Notes under the pieces: generated by a model
What the model saw: only the letters and a program-made list of their open reading frames with translations
What the model was told of the DNA's origin: nothing
Databases searched by the model: none
Made by a program: the position numbers and the translations under genes
In this document: piece by piece, positions 1 through 7,129 of the stretch
How the letters are laid out: each line of letters begins with the position of its first letter
Position numbering within the stretch: position 1 is the stretch's first letter
Assembly (NCBI GenBank): GCA_937897125.1
Contig: CALCPL010000164.1
Location: 1 to 10,279 of the forward strand
Direction: 5' to 3'
Source: an uncultured Candidatus Pelagibacter sp.
GTDB lineage: Bacteria; Pseudomonadota; Alphaproteobacteria; Pelagibacterales; Pelagibacteraceae
Length of the DNA: 10,279 nucleotides

Positions 1-49
1 ATCTACACCTCTCTATTCGTCGGCAGCGTCAGATGTGTATAAGAGACAG
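1..49 (+). other. Illumina Nextera i5 adapter (library artefact)
   Basis: Bases 1-8 are the end of the P5 flow-cell sequence, 9-16 (CTCTCTAT) equal the Nextera index known as S502/N502, 17-30 are the Nextera read-1 arm, and 31-49 (AGATGTGTATAAGAGACAG) are the 19-base Tn5 mosaic end. The four parts are in the exact order and length of the commercial oligonucleotide. This is sequencing-library DNA left at a contig end, not a native transposon; genomic sequence begins at base 50. Confidence 0.98.
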
Positions 50-137
50 GTGTTAGAGGTAAATTCAAATTTTATAAAAAAGACATTTATCATCATATTT
101 TAAGACAGACATAAAAAAATTGATTTTGCTTGGTTTT

Positions 138-167
138 TTAAATACTGCCCGTTTTGAGCACTATAAT
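138..167 (+). promoter_or_regulatory. Putative promoter of the pilus assembly operon
   Basis: TATAAT at 162-167 is a perfect sigma-70 family -10 hexamer. The best -35 at normal distance is TTAAAT at 138-143 (18-base spacer), which matches TTGACA at only three positions, so activation by another factor is plausible. Transcription would start near 174 and give a leader of about 70 nt. In such AT-rich DNA a chance TATAAT is not rare, which limits confidence. Confidence 0.4.
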
Positions 168-174
168 CATTATC
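148..174 (+). promoter_or_regulatory. Shared upstream motif, copy 1 (CCCGTTTTGAGCA ... ATTATC)
   Basis: CCCGTTTTGAGCA at 148-160 is followed after 8 nt by ATTATC at 169-174. The same pair, with one mismatch in the 13-mer and a 10-nt gap, sits upstream of the pilin gene at 9430-9458. The GC-rich start of the motif stands out from the surrounding A/T. Here it abuts the -10 hexamer, where a regulator or alternative sigma factor could act. No family is identified. Confidence 0.4.
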
Positions 175-244
175 TTGTGTAAGAGTTTATCCTTTTTGGT
201 GTTAGAGATTCACTAGTTTAGTTAAATAAATATATTTAAATATT

Positions 245-2647
245 ATGAGTGATCAGGAAGACGATAAAAAAAATTTAGATAATACATTATCAGACAATGA
301 TAATAATAATCAATCAGAAGTTGATTTAAATAATCAACCTCAGAGCGAAGAAAATCAAAACCAAAATAACGAACCCGAGTCAGATAATGAAAATCAATCT
401 ATAGTTGATTCAAATAATCAAACTATGAATGAAAACAAATATGAAAATCAAGAAACTGATTTAAATGAAGAAGTTAACAATCAAAAGATTGAAGAAAAAA
501 TAATTGTAGAAACTTCAGATGAAATAAAAAATGAAAATAATAAGTCGTCTCATCAAGTTATTCATAAAAAAGATGGTAGATTACATATTTATGTAAGGCA
601 GGATAAATATAAAGGTGAACTCAAATCAAAAAATTGGGTTGGTAGGCTTTATATTGATGGTAAACAAAAAATTTCATCTTCAGGCACAACAAACTTAGAT
701 GAAGCAATACAAATTTTAGAAAAATGGTTTGATGATGTCCAAGATGAAAGTGAAAGATTAAAAAATGAAAATAATTTAACTAAAAATATTAATCAAGAAG
801 CAACTGATACTTTAACAAATAATCAAATTAACAATCAGACTCAAGAACAAATTGCTACCACTTCATTAAACGAAAATTTACAAACAACTACTCAAGAACA
901 AATAAAAAATAAATTATCAAATATTTTTGGAAAAATTAAAGAGATTAAAATTAAAAAACCAGATTTTGCAAAAAATTTTAACAAATCATCTTTTAATAAA
1001 TCTAAAGTTGCTAATTATAAATCAAAACTTGAAAATTTCTTTAAGTCTAAATTAGGTAAATCTAGTGTGCAAGGTGAAGAAATAATTGGTGTAGAACTTT
1101 CAAACAAAGAAATAAGAATAGCTCAGGTTTCAAGCAACAAAGCTAATCAATGGGTGTTAGAAAAACTACATATCCACCCAGTTGACATTACAGATGATAG
1201 TACACCAATTGACAATGCAGATAAATTTTCAGCGGAATTAATGTTAGCGGTTCAAAAATATAAAATAACTTCACCCAATGCAGCAATTGCTATTCCAGTA
1301 ACTAGTGCAATTATAAGAGTGGTTACAGCACCTTTAATGAAAGACGAGGAGTTAAATAAAGCAATCGAAACTAATTCATTATGGGAAAACCTAGTTCAGT
1401 TAACAGATAGTTTAGAAGATTATTCTATTTTTCATCAAGTCATTAATAGAAATGAAAAAGAAAATACAATGGATCTTTTATTCGTTGCATCAAAATTAAC
1501 AGATATAAATAGCTATACCTCAATAATTAAAAATGCAGGTTTAAATCCTGTAATCATTGATGTTAAATGTTTTGCTTTAAAATCAGCAGTTGACCAGGTT
1601 AATCAAATAGCAAATAAAACTGAAGATACTAATTTAACTGCTGTTCTAGAATTTGGATTAGATGAAAATTATTTGATGATACTCTATGATAATAATCCAA
1701 TAATAACTGATATTTTTATCAGAGGGCAAGATAGAAAAATCTTACAAGATTCTCAAAATACTGAAGAGAAAGAGGGATTAGTTAGAAGATATATTACTCA
1801 AGTTAAGCAAGCTGTTCAAGATTTTGAGACTAAATATGAAAAGAGAATTCGAAACATTAAAGTTGTTTCAGATATCAAAAATGTAGATGAATATTTAGCA
1901 AGCTTTAGAAAAGCTTTAATGAATATTGGGTTTAATACTTTTGATCCTACAGAAGGATTAAAAATTCCAAGCCAAAATCAGCAAATTTTAGATAACAAGT
2001 TAAATAGATCCTATCTATCAACTTCTGTTGGTTTAGCTTTTAGAAAACTTGATGTCTTTGGCTATTATAAATTTGTTACTGCAGTTAAAAATATAAATCT
2101 TCTTCCTGATAGATCAAATGTGATGAAGCAAAAAAAGATGAAAGCAATTTCAGGTTTTGCATTCAAAGGAATTACCGCTGCGGTAGCTGCAATTTATGTT
2201 GTATTATTTGGTTTATCTTTTTGGAACATTATTTCTTACAACAATAAACTGAAACAATATGAAGCTGTAAAAATAGATCATACTAAAATTATAAAACAGA
2301 AAAAAATAGTTTCAAAAGAATTTAAAGTGATTAATACATCTTTAAAACTAAGCAAAACACTTAAATCAAATAAAGAATTAACTTATAGAATTCTAGCTCA
2401 AGTAGCTTCAAGCGTTCCCAACAGAGTAAAATTTGATCAAGTTGTGTTTAATGGATCTAACAGATTAACTATTCAAGGATTGGCTGCAACTGATCAAGAT
2501 ATATTAAAATTTATAGAAAATTTAAGTAAACAAAAACTGGTTGAACAAGCATCCTTATCATCAATGCGATTACCAAAATCTTCAGCAGGTAGTGCTACGA
2601 TGAAAGGTTTTAGAGTGTTTGTAAAAATTAAAAGAAGCACAATATAG
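245..2647 (+). CDS. PilM-PilN fusion (GspL/MshI-like) with extra N-terminal domain
   Basis: Inner-membrane assembly protein of a type IV pilus, 800 aa, about twice a typical GspL. Residues 1-100 are acidic, Asn/Gln/Glu-rich and probably disordered. Residues 106-168 resemble the three-strand-plus-helix integrase Arm/AP2 DNA-binding fold (YVR, WVGRLYIDGK, SSGT, DEAIQILEKW). A Gln/Asn- then Lys-rich linker follows to 275. Residues 278-610 are a PilM-like actin fold beginning IIGVELSNKEIRIAQV. INLLPD at 617-622 is the PilN peptide that binds PilM; a membrane helix spans about 641-663, then a coiled coil and a periplasmic ferredoxin-like domain to 800. PilM-PilN would couple the cytoplasmic ATPase to the periplasmic alignment complex. 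It is first in the operon. No Shine-Dalgarno precedes ATG 245, but an in-frame stop lies just upstream. The PilM-PilN part is confident; the DNA-binding-like part is tentative. Confidence 0.85.
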   Translation: MSDQEDDKKNLDNTLSDNDNNNQSEVDLNNQPQSEENQNQNNEPESDNENQSIVDSNNQTMNENKYENQETDLNEEVNNQKIEEKIIVETSDEIKNENNKSSHQVIHKKDGRLHIYVRQDKYKGELKSKNWVGRLYIDGKQKISSSGTTNLDEAIQILEKWFDDVQDESERLKNENNLTKNINQEATDTLTNNQINNQTQEQIATTSLNENLQTTTQEQIKNKLSNIFGKIKEIKIKKPDFAKNFNKSSFNKSKVANYKSKLENFFKSKLGKSSVQGEEIIGVELSNKEIRIAQVSSNKANQWVLEKLHIHPVDITDDSTPIDNADKFSAELMLAVQKYKITSPNAAIAIPVTSAIIRVVTAPLMKDEELNKAIETNSLWENLVQLTDSLEDYSIFHQVINRNEKENTMDLLFVASKLTDINSYTSIIKNAGLNPVIIDVKCFALKSAVDQVNQIANKTEDTNLTAVLEFGLDENYLMILYDNNPIITDIFIRGQDRKILQDSQNTEEKEGLVRRYITQVKQAVQDFETKYEKRIRNIKVVSDIKNVDEYLASFRKALMNIGFNTFDPTEGLKIPSQNQQILDNKLNRSYLSTSVGLAFRKLDVFGYYKFVTAVKNINLLPDRSNVMKQKKMKAISGFAFKGITAAVAAIYVVLFGLSFWNIISYNNKLKQYEAVKIDHTKIIKQKKIVSKEFKVINTSLKLSKTLKSNKELTYRILAQVASSVPNRVKFDQVVFNGSNRLTIQGLAATDQDILKFIENLSKQKLVEQASLSSMRLPKSSAGSATMKGFRVFVKIKRSTI
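308..421 (+). repeat. Imperfect in-frame repeat in the disordered N-terminus
   Basis: Bases 308-337 and 392-421 match at 26 of 30 positions and encode NQSEVDLNNQ (residues 22-31) and NQSIVDSNNQ (residues 50-59). The 84-base offset equals 28 codons, so the frame is kept. A looser third version (ETDLNEEVNNQ) follows near residue 70. This looks like internal expansion of a low-complexity linker. Confidence 0.6.
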
Positions 2648-2649
2648 CA

Positions 2650-3327
2650 ATGGATATAGATTTAAAAAATATTAATATTTCTGACATCAAAGATCAGATT
2701 ACTAAACTAGCTGATAAAAAAACTCTTATAAAAATAGGAATAATTACAGGTGCAATTGTTCTTTTCTTAATAATTTATTATGCAATTTTAAACCCAATGG
2801 CTAATTCTAGAAAAGCTAAATTGAATGATATGAATTTAAAAAAACAAGAAACTGAACAGTTTACTAGTGATGTTTATTCAATGAGGGCAAAAATTAAAAA
2901 ACTTAAACCTGAATATGAAAAATATTCTAAATTATTTCATTCCAAATCTGAAGTAGAAGGCCTTTTACAGACATTAAGTGAATATGCTGGACAAAATGAT
3001 TTAGTGATTACAAGTATAGAAAAAAAAGAAATTAAAGAAGTTTTAAAAACACAAGCTTTGGCCAAGGCAGATGGTAAAAAAGTAAAGAAAAAGAAAAAGA
3101 CTCAAGTTAAGAATATCAAAAATATTGCCTATTATTTGATCCCTGTTGATTTCGAAATTGACGGTAATTTTTTGGGCTATATTAAATTTAAGAGATCTCT
3201 GTCACTTTCTAACAAGATGTTAAATTTTGACAAAGAATCAATCCAGGTGGTAAAGGGAAATAACACTGGAGCGATAAAAGTAAAAGGAACATTAACTATA
3301 GTGGGGTTACCAGATGAATTTTTTTAA
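2650..3327 (+). CDS. pilO: Type IV pilus alignment protein PilO (GspM-like)
   Basis: Inner-membrane partner of PilN in the T4P alignment complex, 225 aa, a normal PilO length. A short cytoplasmic tail (1-28) precedes one membrane helix (about 29-47), a charged coiled coil (about 52-95) and a periplasmic ferredoxin-like domain (about 100-225). PilO dimerises with PilN through coiled coil and ferredoxin fold, and the pair holds PilP. Residues 139-158 form an unusual lysine-rich insert with six consecutive lysines after KKV, probably a surface loop. The start lies 2 nt after the previous stop and the end overlaps the next gene by 14 nt. The call rests on topology, length and position between PilN and PilP rather than on a sharp motif; GspM/MshJ-like is an equivalent name. 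Confidence 0.8.
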   Translation: MDIDLKNINISDIKDQITKLADKKTLIKIGIITGAIVLFLIIYYAILNPMANSRKAKLNDMNLKKQETEQFTSDVYSMRAKIKKLKPEYEKYSKLFHSKSEVEGLLQTLSEYAGQNDLVITSIEKKEIKEVLKTQALAKADGKKVKKKKKTQVKNIKNIAYYLIPVDFEIDGNFLGYIKFKRSLSLSNKMLNFDKESIQVVKGNNTGAIKVKGTLTIVGLPDEFF

Positions 3328-3817
3328 AATAATTATTATTTCAGTATTCTTTATATTGTTATCAAAAGTTTCCATGGCAGATAGTCATGATAAAGAGCAA
3401 AATATTATCGAAAAGGCAAAAGAGATAAATAAAAAGATCAAAGAAAAACAAGCAAATTCACAAAAAAATATTTCATCAGAGATTAATGATGAGGAACCAC
3501 TGCCACTAAATGACCCTTTTGCTGGAGATAGCTCTTTAAGTGGTGCAACACTTATAGCAAATAGTGCAGAAGAAGCCGCAAATGAAATGAGTTTATATAA
3601 GTTTAGATTAGTAGGAATAATGACTTCTGGAAATGATGATGGATTTGTATCATTAATTAATTCAAGTGGAGATGTGACTACTTTAAGTCTGTTTGAGGAA
3701 TTAAGTCCTGGTGTGAAATTCATTGGAGTAACTAATGATGAAGCCGTATTCGAAAAAAATGGAAATTCTTTTTTAGTGATAAATTTTAACAACCAAATTA
3801 CAGAAAGTACTAAATAA
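3314..3817 (+). CDS. pilP: Type IV pilus periplasmic protein PilP (GspC/MshK-like)
   Basis: Periplasmic link between the PilN-PilO inner-membrane complex and the secretin, 167 aa. Residues 1-22 are a signal sequence with a hydrophobic core and likely cleavage after VSMA. A charged Lys/Glu helix follows (about 27-50), then an extended segment with PLNDPF at 64-69 and a compact beta domain at about 95-160 (YKFRLVGIM, FVSLINSSGD, LSLFEELSPGVKF, NSFLVINF) that fits the PilP/GspC homology-region fold. Most PilP proteins are lipoproteins; no lipobox cysteine is present here, so it may be soluble or stay anchored by an uncleaved signal. ATG 3314 overlaps the PilO end by 14 nt; GGGG at 3303-3306 is a usable Shine-Dalgarno. 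The secretin follows after 2 nt. Confidence 0.75.
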   Translation: MNFFKIIIISVFFILLSKVSMADSHDKEQNIIEKAKEINKKIKEKQANSQKNISSEINDEEPLPLNDPFAGDSSLSGATLIANSAEEAANEMSLYKFRLVGIMTSGNDDGFVSLINSSGDVTTLSLFEELSPGVKFIGVTNDEAVFEKNGNSFLVINFNNQITESTK

Positions 3818-3819
3818 TT

Positions 3820-5376
3820 ATGAACTTTAAAAAAAATATATCATTCTTAATTTTACCTTTAGTATTAATTTTTCTTACAGGTTGTGCAGGAAGCTTTCCT
3901 AAAAAGAGTGGGTCTTTTAAACACGATACACCACTAATTAAAACTGATATTAAAAAAATTGGACAAAAAGAAGTAGATAAAAGTGTAGAGATGGGACCAA
4001 TCCCTGTTGAAGGTGACGTTGTTAAGCTAAAAAAAAGAAAACAAATATCATCTGTCAAAGAGAGAAATTACTTATTAATTTCAGATGAATTCGAAAATTT
4101 AAAACAAAATGTATCTTTTAAATTTCAAGCTTTAGATTTTAAAGAGGCAATGAAATTAATGGCTGAAATTGGAGAAATTAATATTTTAGTAGGTGAAGAT
4201 GTTGCAGGAGCAATAACTGCAGAATTAGATAATGTGCCTTGGGATAAAGCATTTAATGCATTATTAGATTTAAAAAATTATGCAGCAGATATAGATGTAG
4301 CAAGTAATATTATTAGAGTTTCAACTCCTGCTAATTTAACTTCACAGGAAGGTTATAAATCAGCTAGAGCATCTGCAGTTAAGAAGAAAGTTGAATTAGA
4401 AGATTCCGTTGAGCCAATTATTTCAGAAATTTTTAGACTTTATTATATAACTCCCACAGAAGCTAAAGCAACAATCTCAGAATTATTTACAACTGTTGGA
4501 ACTAGTGGAAATTATATACCAATACAAGTAACCGAAGAAACAACCACAAGATCAATTATTGTTAGAGGTAAAGAAAAAGATTTAGATATAGTTGATAAAG
4601 TAATTAGAGAAATTGATAAGAGAACTAAACAAGTTTTAATAGAAGCTTTTATAGTTGAAGCAACTTCAACTTTTGCACAAAATTTAGGGAAAAGACTTGG
4701 AGCTGCTTATACAAGAAAAAATGTGAGAATTGGTGGTACCCAAGGGGGTAGTAGTGTAGGAGCAGCATCTGGAACAGGGGCTGCATTATCAGACTCTACA
4801 GGAGCTTTTACAAGTGGTGCTGGAACAGATAATTTAGTAAATTTTGGATCTTCAGCTTCAACAAGTGGAATTGGAATATTGAGAAAAACAGGTTCAGCTG
4901 TTTTAAAGCTTGAACTTGATTTTCTAGAATCTCAAGGTTTATCAAAGACAGTATCTAATCCGAAATTATTTACATTAGACAATCATCAAGCAAGTATTAA
5001 TCAGGGTGAAACAATTTATATTGATGGTGGAGATGGAGAAGATAAACCAGTTGATGCATCATTAAAACTAATAGTAACCCCAAATATTATAGGTGATGGA
5101 AACGTCATGCTTTCAATTCAAGTAAATAATGACACTCCAAACAGATCATCTCCAGGAACACCAGGTGTAAATAAAATGGAGATAAACACCAAACTATTAG
5201 TTGCGGATGGAGATATAGTTGTAATTGGGGGTATCAAAAAAAATAATATAGCGAATAATAGAGAGGGCGTCCCAGGAACCAAAAAAATACCAGTTCTTGG
5301 AAAAGTATTGAGCGGAAAATCAAATTCTGACACAATGACTGAGCTGCTAGTATTTATCGCTCCAAGGGTTTTATAA
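3820..5376 (+). CDS. mshL: Lipoprotein secretin, MshL/PilQ/GspD family
   Basis: Outer-membrane secretin forming the pore through which the pilus exits, 518 aa. The signal peptide ends in a lipobox LTGC with C22 as the lipidated residue. A lipidated secretin favours the MSHA (MshL) or bundle-forming type over PilQ and could explain the lack of a pilotin here. A secretin N-terminal short domain follows at about 100-165 (FQALDFKEAMKLMAEIGEIN) and an N1-like domain at about 195-270. The secretin core spans about 280-518, with a Gly/Ser/Ala-rich stretch at 306-350 and the family signature VPGTKKIPVLGKVL at 484-497 before the C-terminal ELLVFIAPRVL strand. Amidase-N (AMIN) domains of long PilQ are absent. 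The stop overlaps the next start as TAATG. Confidence 0.93.
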   Translation: MNFKKNISFLILPLVLIFLTGCAGSFPKKSGSFKHDTPLIKTDIKKIGQKEVDKSVEMGPIPVEGDVVKLKKRKQISSVKERNYLLISDEFENLKQNVSFKFQALDFKEAMKLMAEIGEINILVGEDVAGAITAELDNVPWDKAFNALLDLKNYAADIDVASNIIRVSTPANLTSQEGYKSARASAVKKKVELEDSVEPIISEIFRLYYITPTEAKATISELFTTVGTSGNYIPIQVTEETTTRSIIVRGKEKDLDIVDKVIREIDKRTKQVLIEAFIVEATSTFAQNLGKRLGAAYTRKNVRIGGTQGGSSVGAASGTGAALSDSTGAFTSGAGTDNLVNFGSSASTSGIGILRKTGSAVLKLELDFLESQGLSKTVSNPKLFTLDNHQASINQGETIYIDGGDGEDKPVDASLKLIVTPNIIGDGNVMLSIQVNNDTPNRSSPGTPGVNKMEINTKLLVADGDIVVIGGIKKNNIANNREGVPGTKKIPVLGKVLSGKSNSDTMTELLVFIAPRVL

Positions 5377-7127
5377 TGTTAAAAATTAGTAGAGAAAGCG
5401 AAATTAACTTAGTTAATGTCTTGATTGATAATGACATTATTTCAGGAAAAGATTTAATAAATATTAAAAAAGTAAGTACTGAAAACAATAAATCTCAAAT
5501 TGATGCAATATTTGAGTTAAAACTCACTGATGAAAAAAAAATAATTGATCTATTAATTAAAGAACAAAATTTAGAAACAATTGATTTAAAGACAGTTAAA
5601 ATTACAGATGAAATAAAAACAGTTTTACCATCAAACTATATAAAGATAAATTTTGTAGCACCATTTAAAATTGAAGGAAAAACTTTGCACATGGCAATTC
5701 CAGATAGTTCAAAACTGGGATTGATGAGAAATTTAAAAGCTATTACAAAAAAAGACATTGAACTACACGCTGCAAAAATAACTGATATCTCTGAATATAT
5801 CGAAAGATTATCAAATGAAACAGATGAAGTAACAATTGCATCAATACGTAGTGATAATAGAAAAAAAACTAAAACTTTTGAAACAGATTTAGGAGATGCA
5901 GGAGAAGTTTTAGAAAATGCACCTGAAGAAGATATTGAAGCAATTGAAAACGAGTCAGAGGTAATCAAATTTAGTACAGCAGTTGTGGCTGATGCAATAA
6001 AAATGGGTGTGAGTGATATTCATATTGAGCCTTACAGATTCAATTCAAGAGTAAGATATCGATTAGATGGTATGCTTCAAGAGCAAGAAACTTATAGGCA
6101 GTTTTTACATGATAACTATGGGGCAGTGGTTACCCGATTTAAAATTATGGGTAAACTAGATATTTCTGAAAGAAGATTACCACAAGATGGAGCCATTAAT
6201 TTTAAAATTGGCAACAAAGTAGTTGATCTACGTTTGTCAATATTACCTACAGCAAATAATGAGAGAATTGTAATGCGTATTCTTAATAAGGACGCAGGAG
6301 ATATCACTCTTGAGCAATTAAATTTTGAAAAGCAAGATTTAGAAAGTTTAAGAAAAGGAATTCACAGTAGTCAGGGATTAATCTTGGTAACAGGGCCAAC
6401 AGGATCAGGTAAGTCGACAACATTATATAGTATTTTAAAAGAAGTAAGTCGTCCTCATTTAAATATTTTAACAGCCGAAGACCCTGTGGAATATGAATTA
6501 GAAGGTGTAGGACAAGTGCAAATTAAAGATGATATTGGTTTTACTTTTGCTAAAGCCTTAAGATCTTTCTTAAGACAAGACCCAGAAATTATTCTAGTTG
6601 GTGAGATGAGAGATAAAGAAACAGTTGATATAGGGTTAAAAGCTGCTCTTACAGGTCACTTAGTATTTAGTACGTTACACACTAATGATGCTCCAAGTAC
6701 TATTACTAGATTACAAAACATGGGGACACCCGATTATTTAATAAGTGCTGCCTGCCAACTTGTTGTAGCTCAAAGACTAGCTAGAAAAAATTGTAAAGAT
6801 TGTAGAATACAAGATGATGACGTTAATCCTAAAGTTCTTAAAGATTTAGGTTTTAGTGAAGAAGAGGCATCTAAAGTTAAGGCTATAAAAGGTAAGGGTT
6901 GTGAAAAATGTAGCGACACTGGTTACAAAGGTCGACAAGGTATTTATGAAATTTTAGTGGTATCAAAACCAATCAAAGAAGCTATTTTAAAACAAGCAAC
7001 CACTCCTGAATTAAGAGAAATAGCTATTAAAGAAGGATTTAGAACGATGCAGGATATGGGTAGAAGAATGATTGCATCTGGTGAACTTAATTTTAGAGAA
7101 TATGAGAGAGTTCTTTCAAGCGAATAA
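5376..7127 (+). CDS. gspE: Type IV pilus assembly ATPase, GspE/PilB/MshE family
   Basis: Cytoplasmic hexameric ATPase that powers pilin insertion into the fibre, 583 aa, normal length. An N-terminal GspE_N/MshEN-like region covers about 1-150, followed by an acidic linker (about 170-195). Catalytic motifs are intact: Walker A GPTGSGKST (340-348, K346), Asp box TAEDPVEYE (366-374), Walker B IILVGEMRD (405-413) with E410, and His box TGHLVFSTLHTND (426-438). Two cysteine pairs (C473/C476 and C509/C512) form the zinc site typical of assembly ATPases and absent from PilT, so this is the extension motor. The c-di-GMP motif of MshEN looks degenerate. It overlaps the secretin stop by 1 nt; AAGGG at 5364-5368 is a good ribosome binding site. 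Confidence 0.97.
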   Translation: MLKISRESEINLVNVLIDNDIISGKDLINIKKVSTENNKSQIDAIFELKLTDEKKIIDLLIKEQNLETIDLKTVKITDEIKTVLPSNYIKINFVAPFKIEGKTLHMAIPDSSKLGLMRNLKAITKKDIELHAAKITDISEYIERLSNETDEVTIASIRSDNRKKTKTFETDLGDAGEVLENAPEEDIEAIENESEVIKFSTAVVADAIKMGVSDIHIEPYRFNSRVRYRLDGMLQEQETYRQFLHDNYGAVVTRFKIMGKLDISERRLPQDGAINFKIGNKVVDLRLSILPTANNERIVMRILNKDAGDITLEQLNFEKQDLESLRKGIHSSQGLILVTGPTGSGKSTTLYSILKEVSRPHLNILTAEDPVEYELEGVGQVQIKDDIGFTFAKALRSFLRQDPEIILVGEMRDKETVDIGLKAALTGHLVFSTLHTNDAPSTITRLQNMGTPDYLISAACQLVVAQRLARKNCKDCRIQDDDVNPKVLKDLGFSEEEASKVKAIKGKGCEKCSDTGYKGRQGIYEILVVSKPIKEAILKQATTPELREIAIKEGFRTMQDMGRRMIASGELNFREYERVLSSE

Positions 7128-7129
7128 AA

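Larger units (their letters stand above)
50..244 (+). promoter_or_regulatory. 5' non-coding region upstream of the pilus assembly operon
   Basis: This 195-base AT-rich stretch lies between the adapter and the first gene. It holds a perfect TATAAT at 162-167, a motif shared with the pilin upstream region at 148-174, and a short direct repeat (GTGTTAGAG at 50-58 and 199-207). I see no open reading frame, RNA gene or convincing terminator hairpin. Because the contig ends here, the upstream neighbour is unknown. Confidence 0.6.

Noticed and set aside
31..49. Tn5 mosaic end as evidence of a native transposon
   Set aside because: It is continuous with the Nextera arm, index and flow-cell sequence at the very start of the contig, so it is a library artefact.
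110..140. A-run and T-run around 113-140 as an intrinsic terminator of an upstream gene
   Set aside because: The arms pair mainly through A/T with a poor stem and no stable GC core, and no upstream gene is visible.
175..244. Riboswitch or structured leader before the operon
   Set aside because: The stretch is short and A/T-rich, with no conserved aptamer core or stem that I can recognise.
245..2647. Assembly error or frameshift joining separate pilM and pilN genes
   Set aside because: The frame is open throughout, codon use is even across the joint, and the same domain order is known in GspL, so a true fusion is more likely.
3385..3792. Reverse-strand open frame inside pilP
   Set aside because: It lies wholly opposite a gene with clear signal peptide and domain; its product is Ser/Phe-rich like other antisense shadows in this DNA.
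5636..5968. Reverse-strand open frame inside the ATPase gene
   Set aside because: It is antisense to the N-terminal region of the ATPase, with no recognisable motif and no ribosome binding site.
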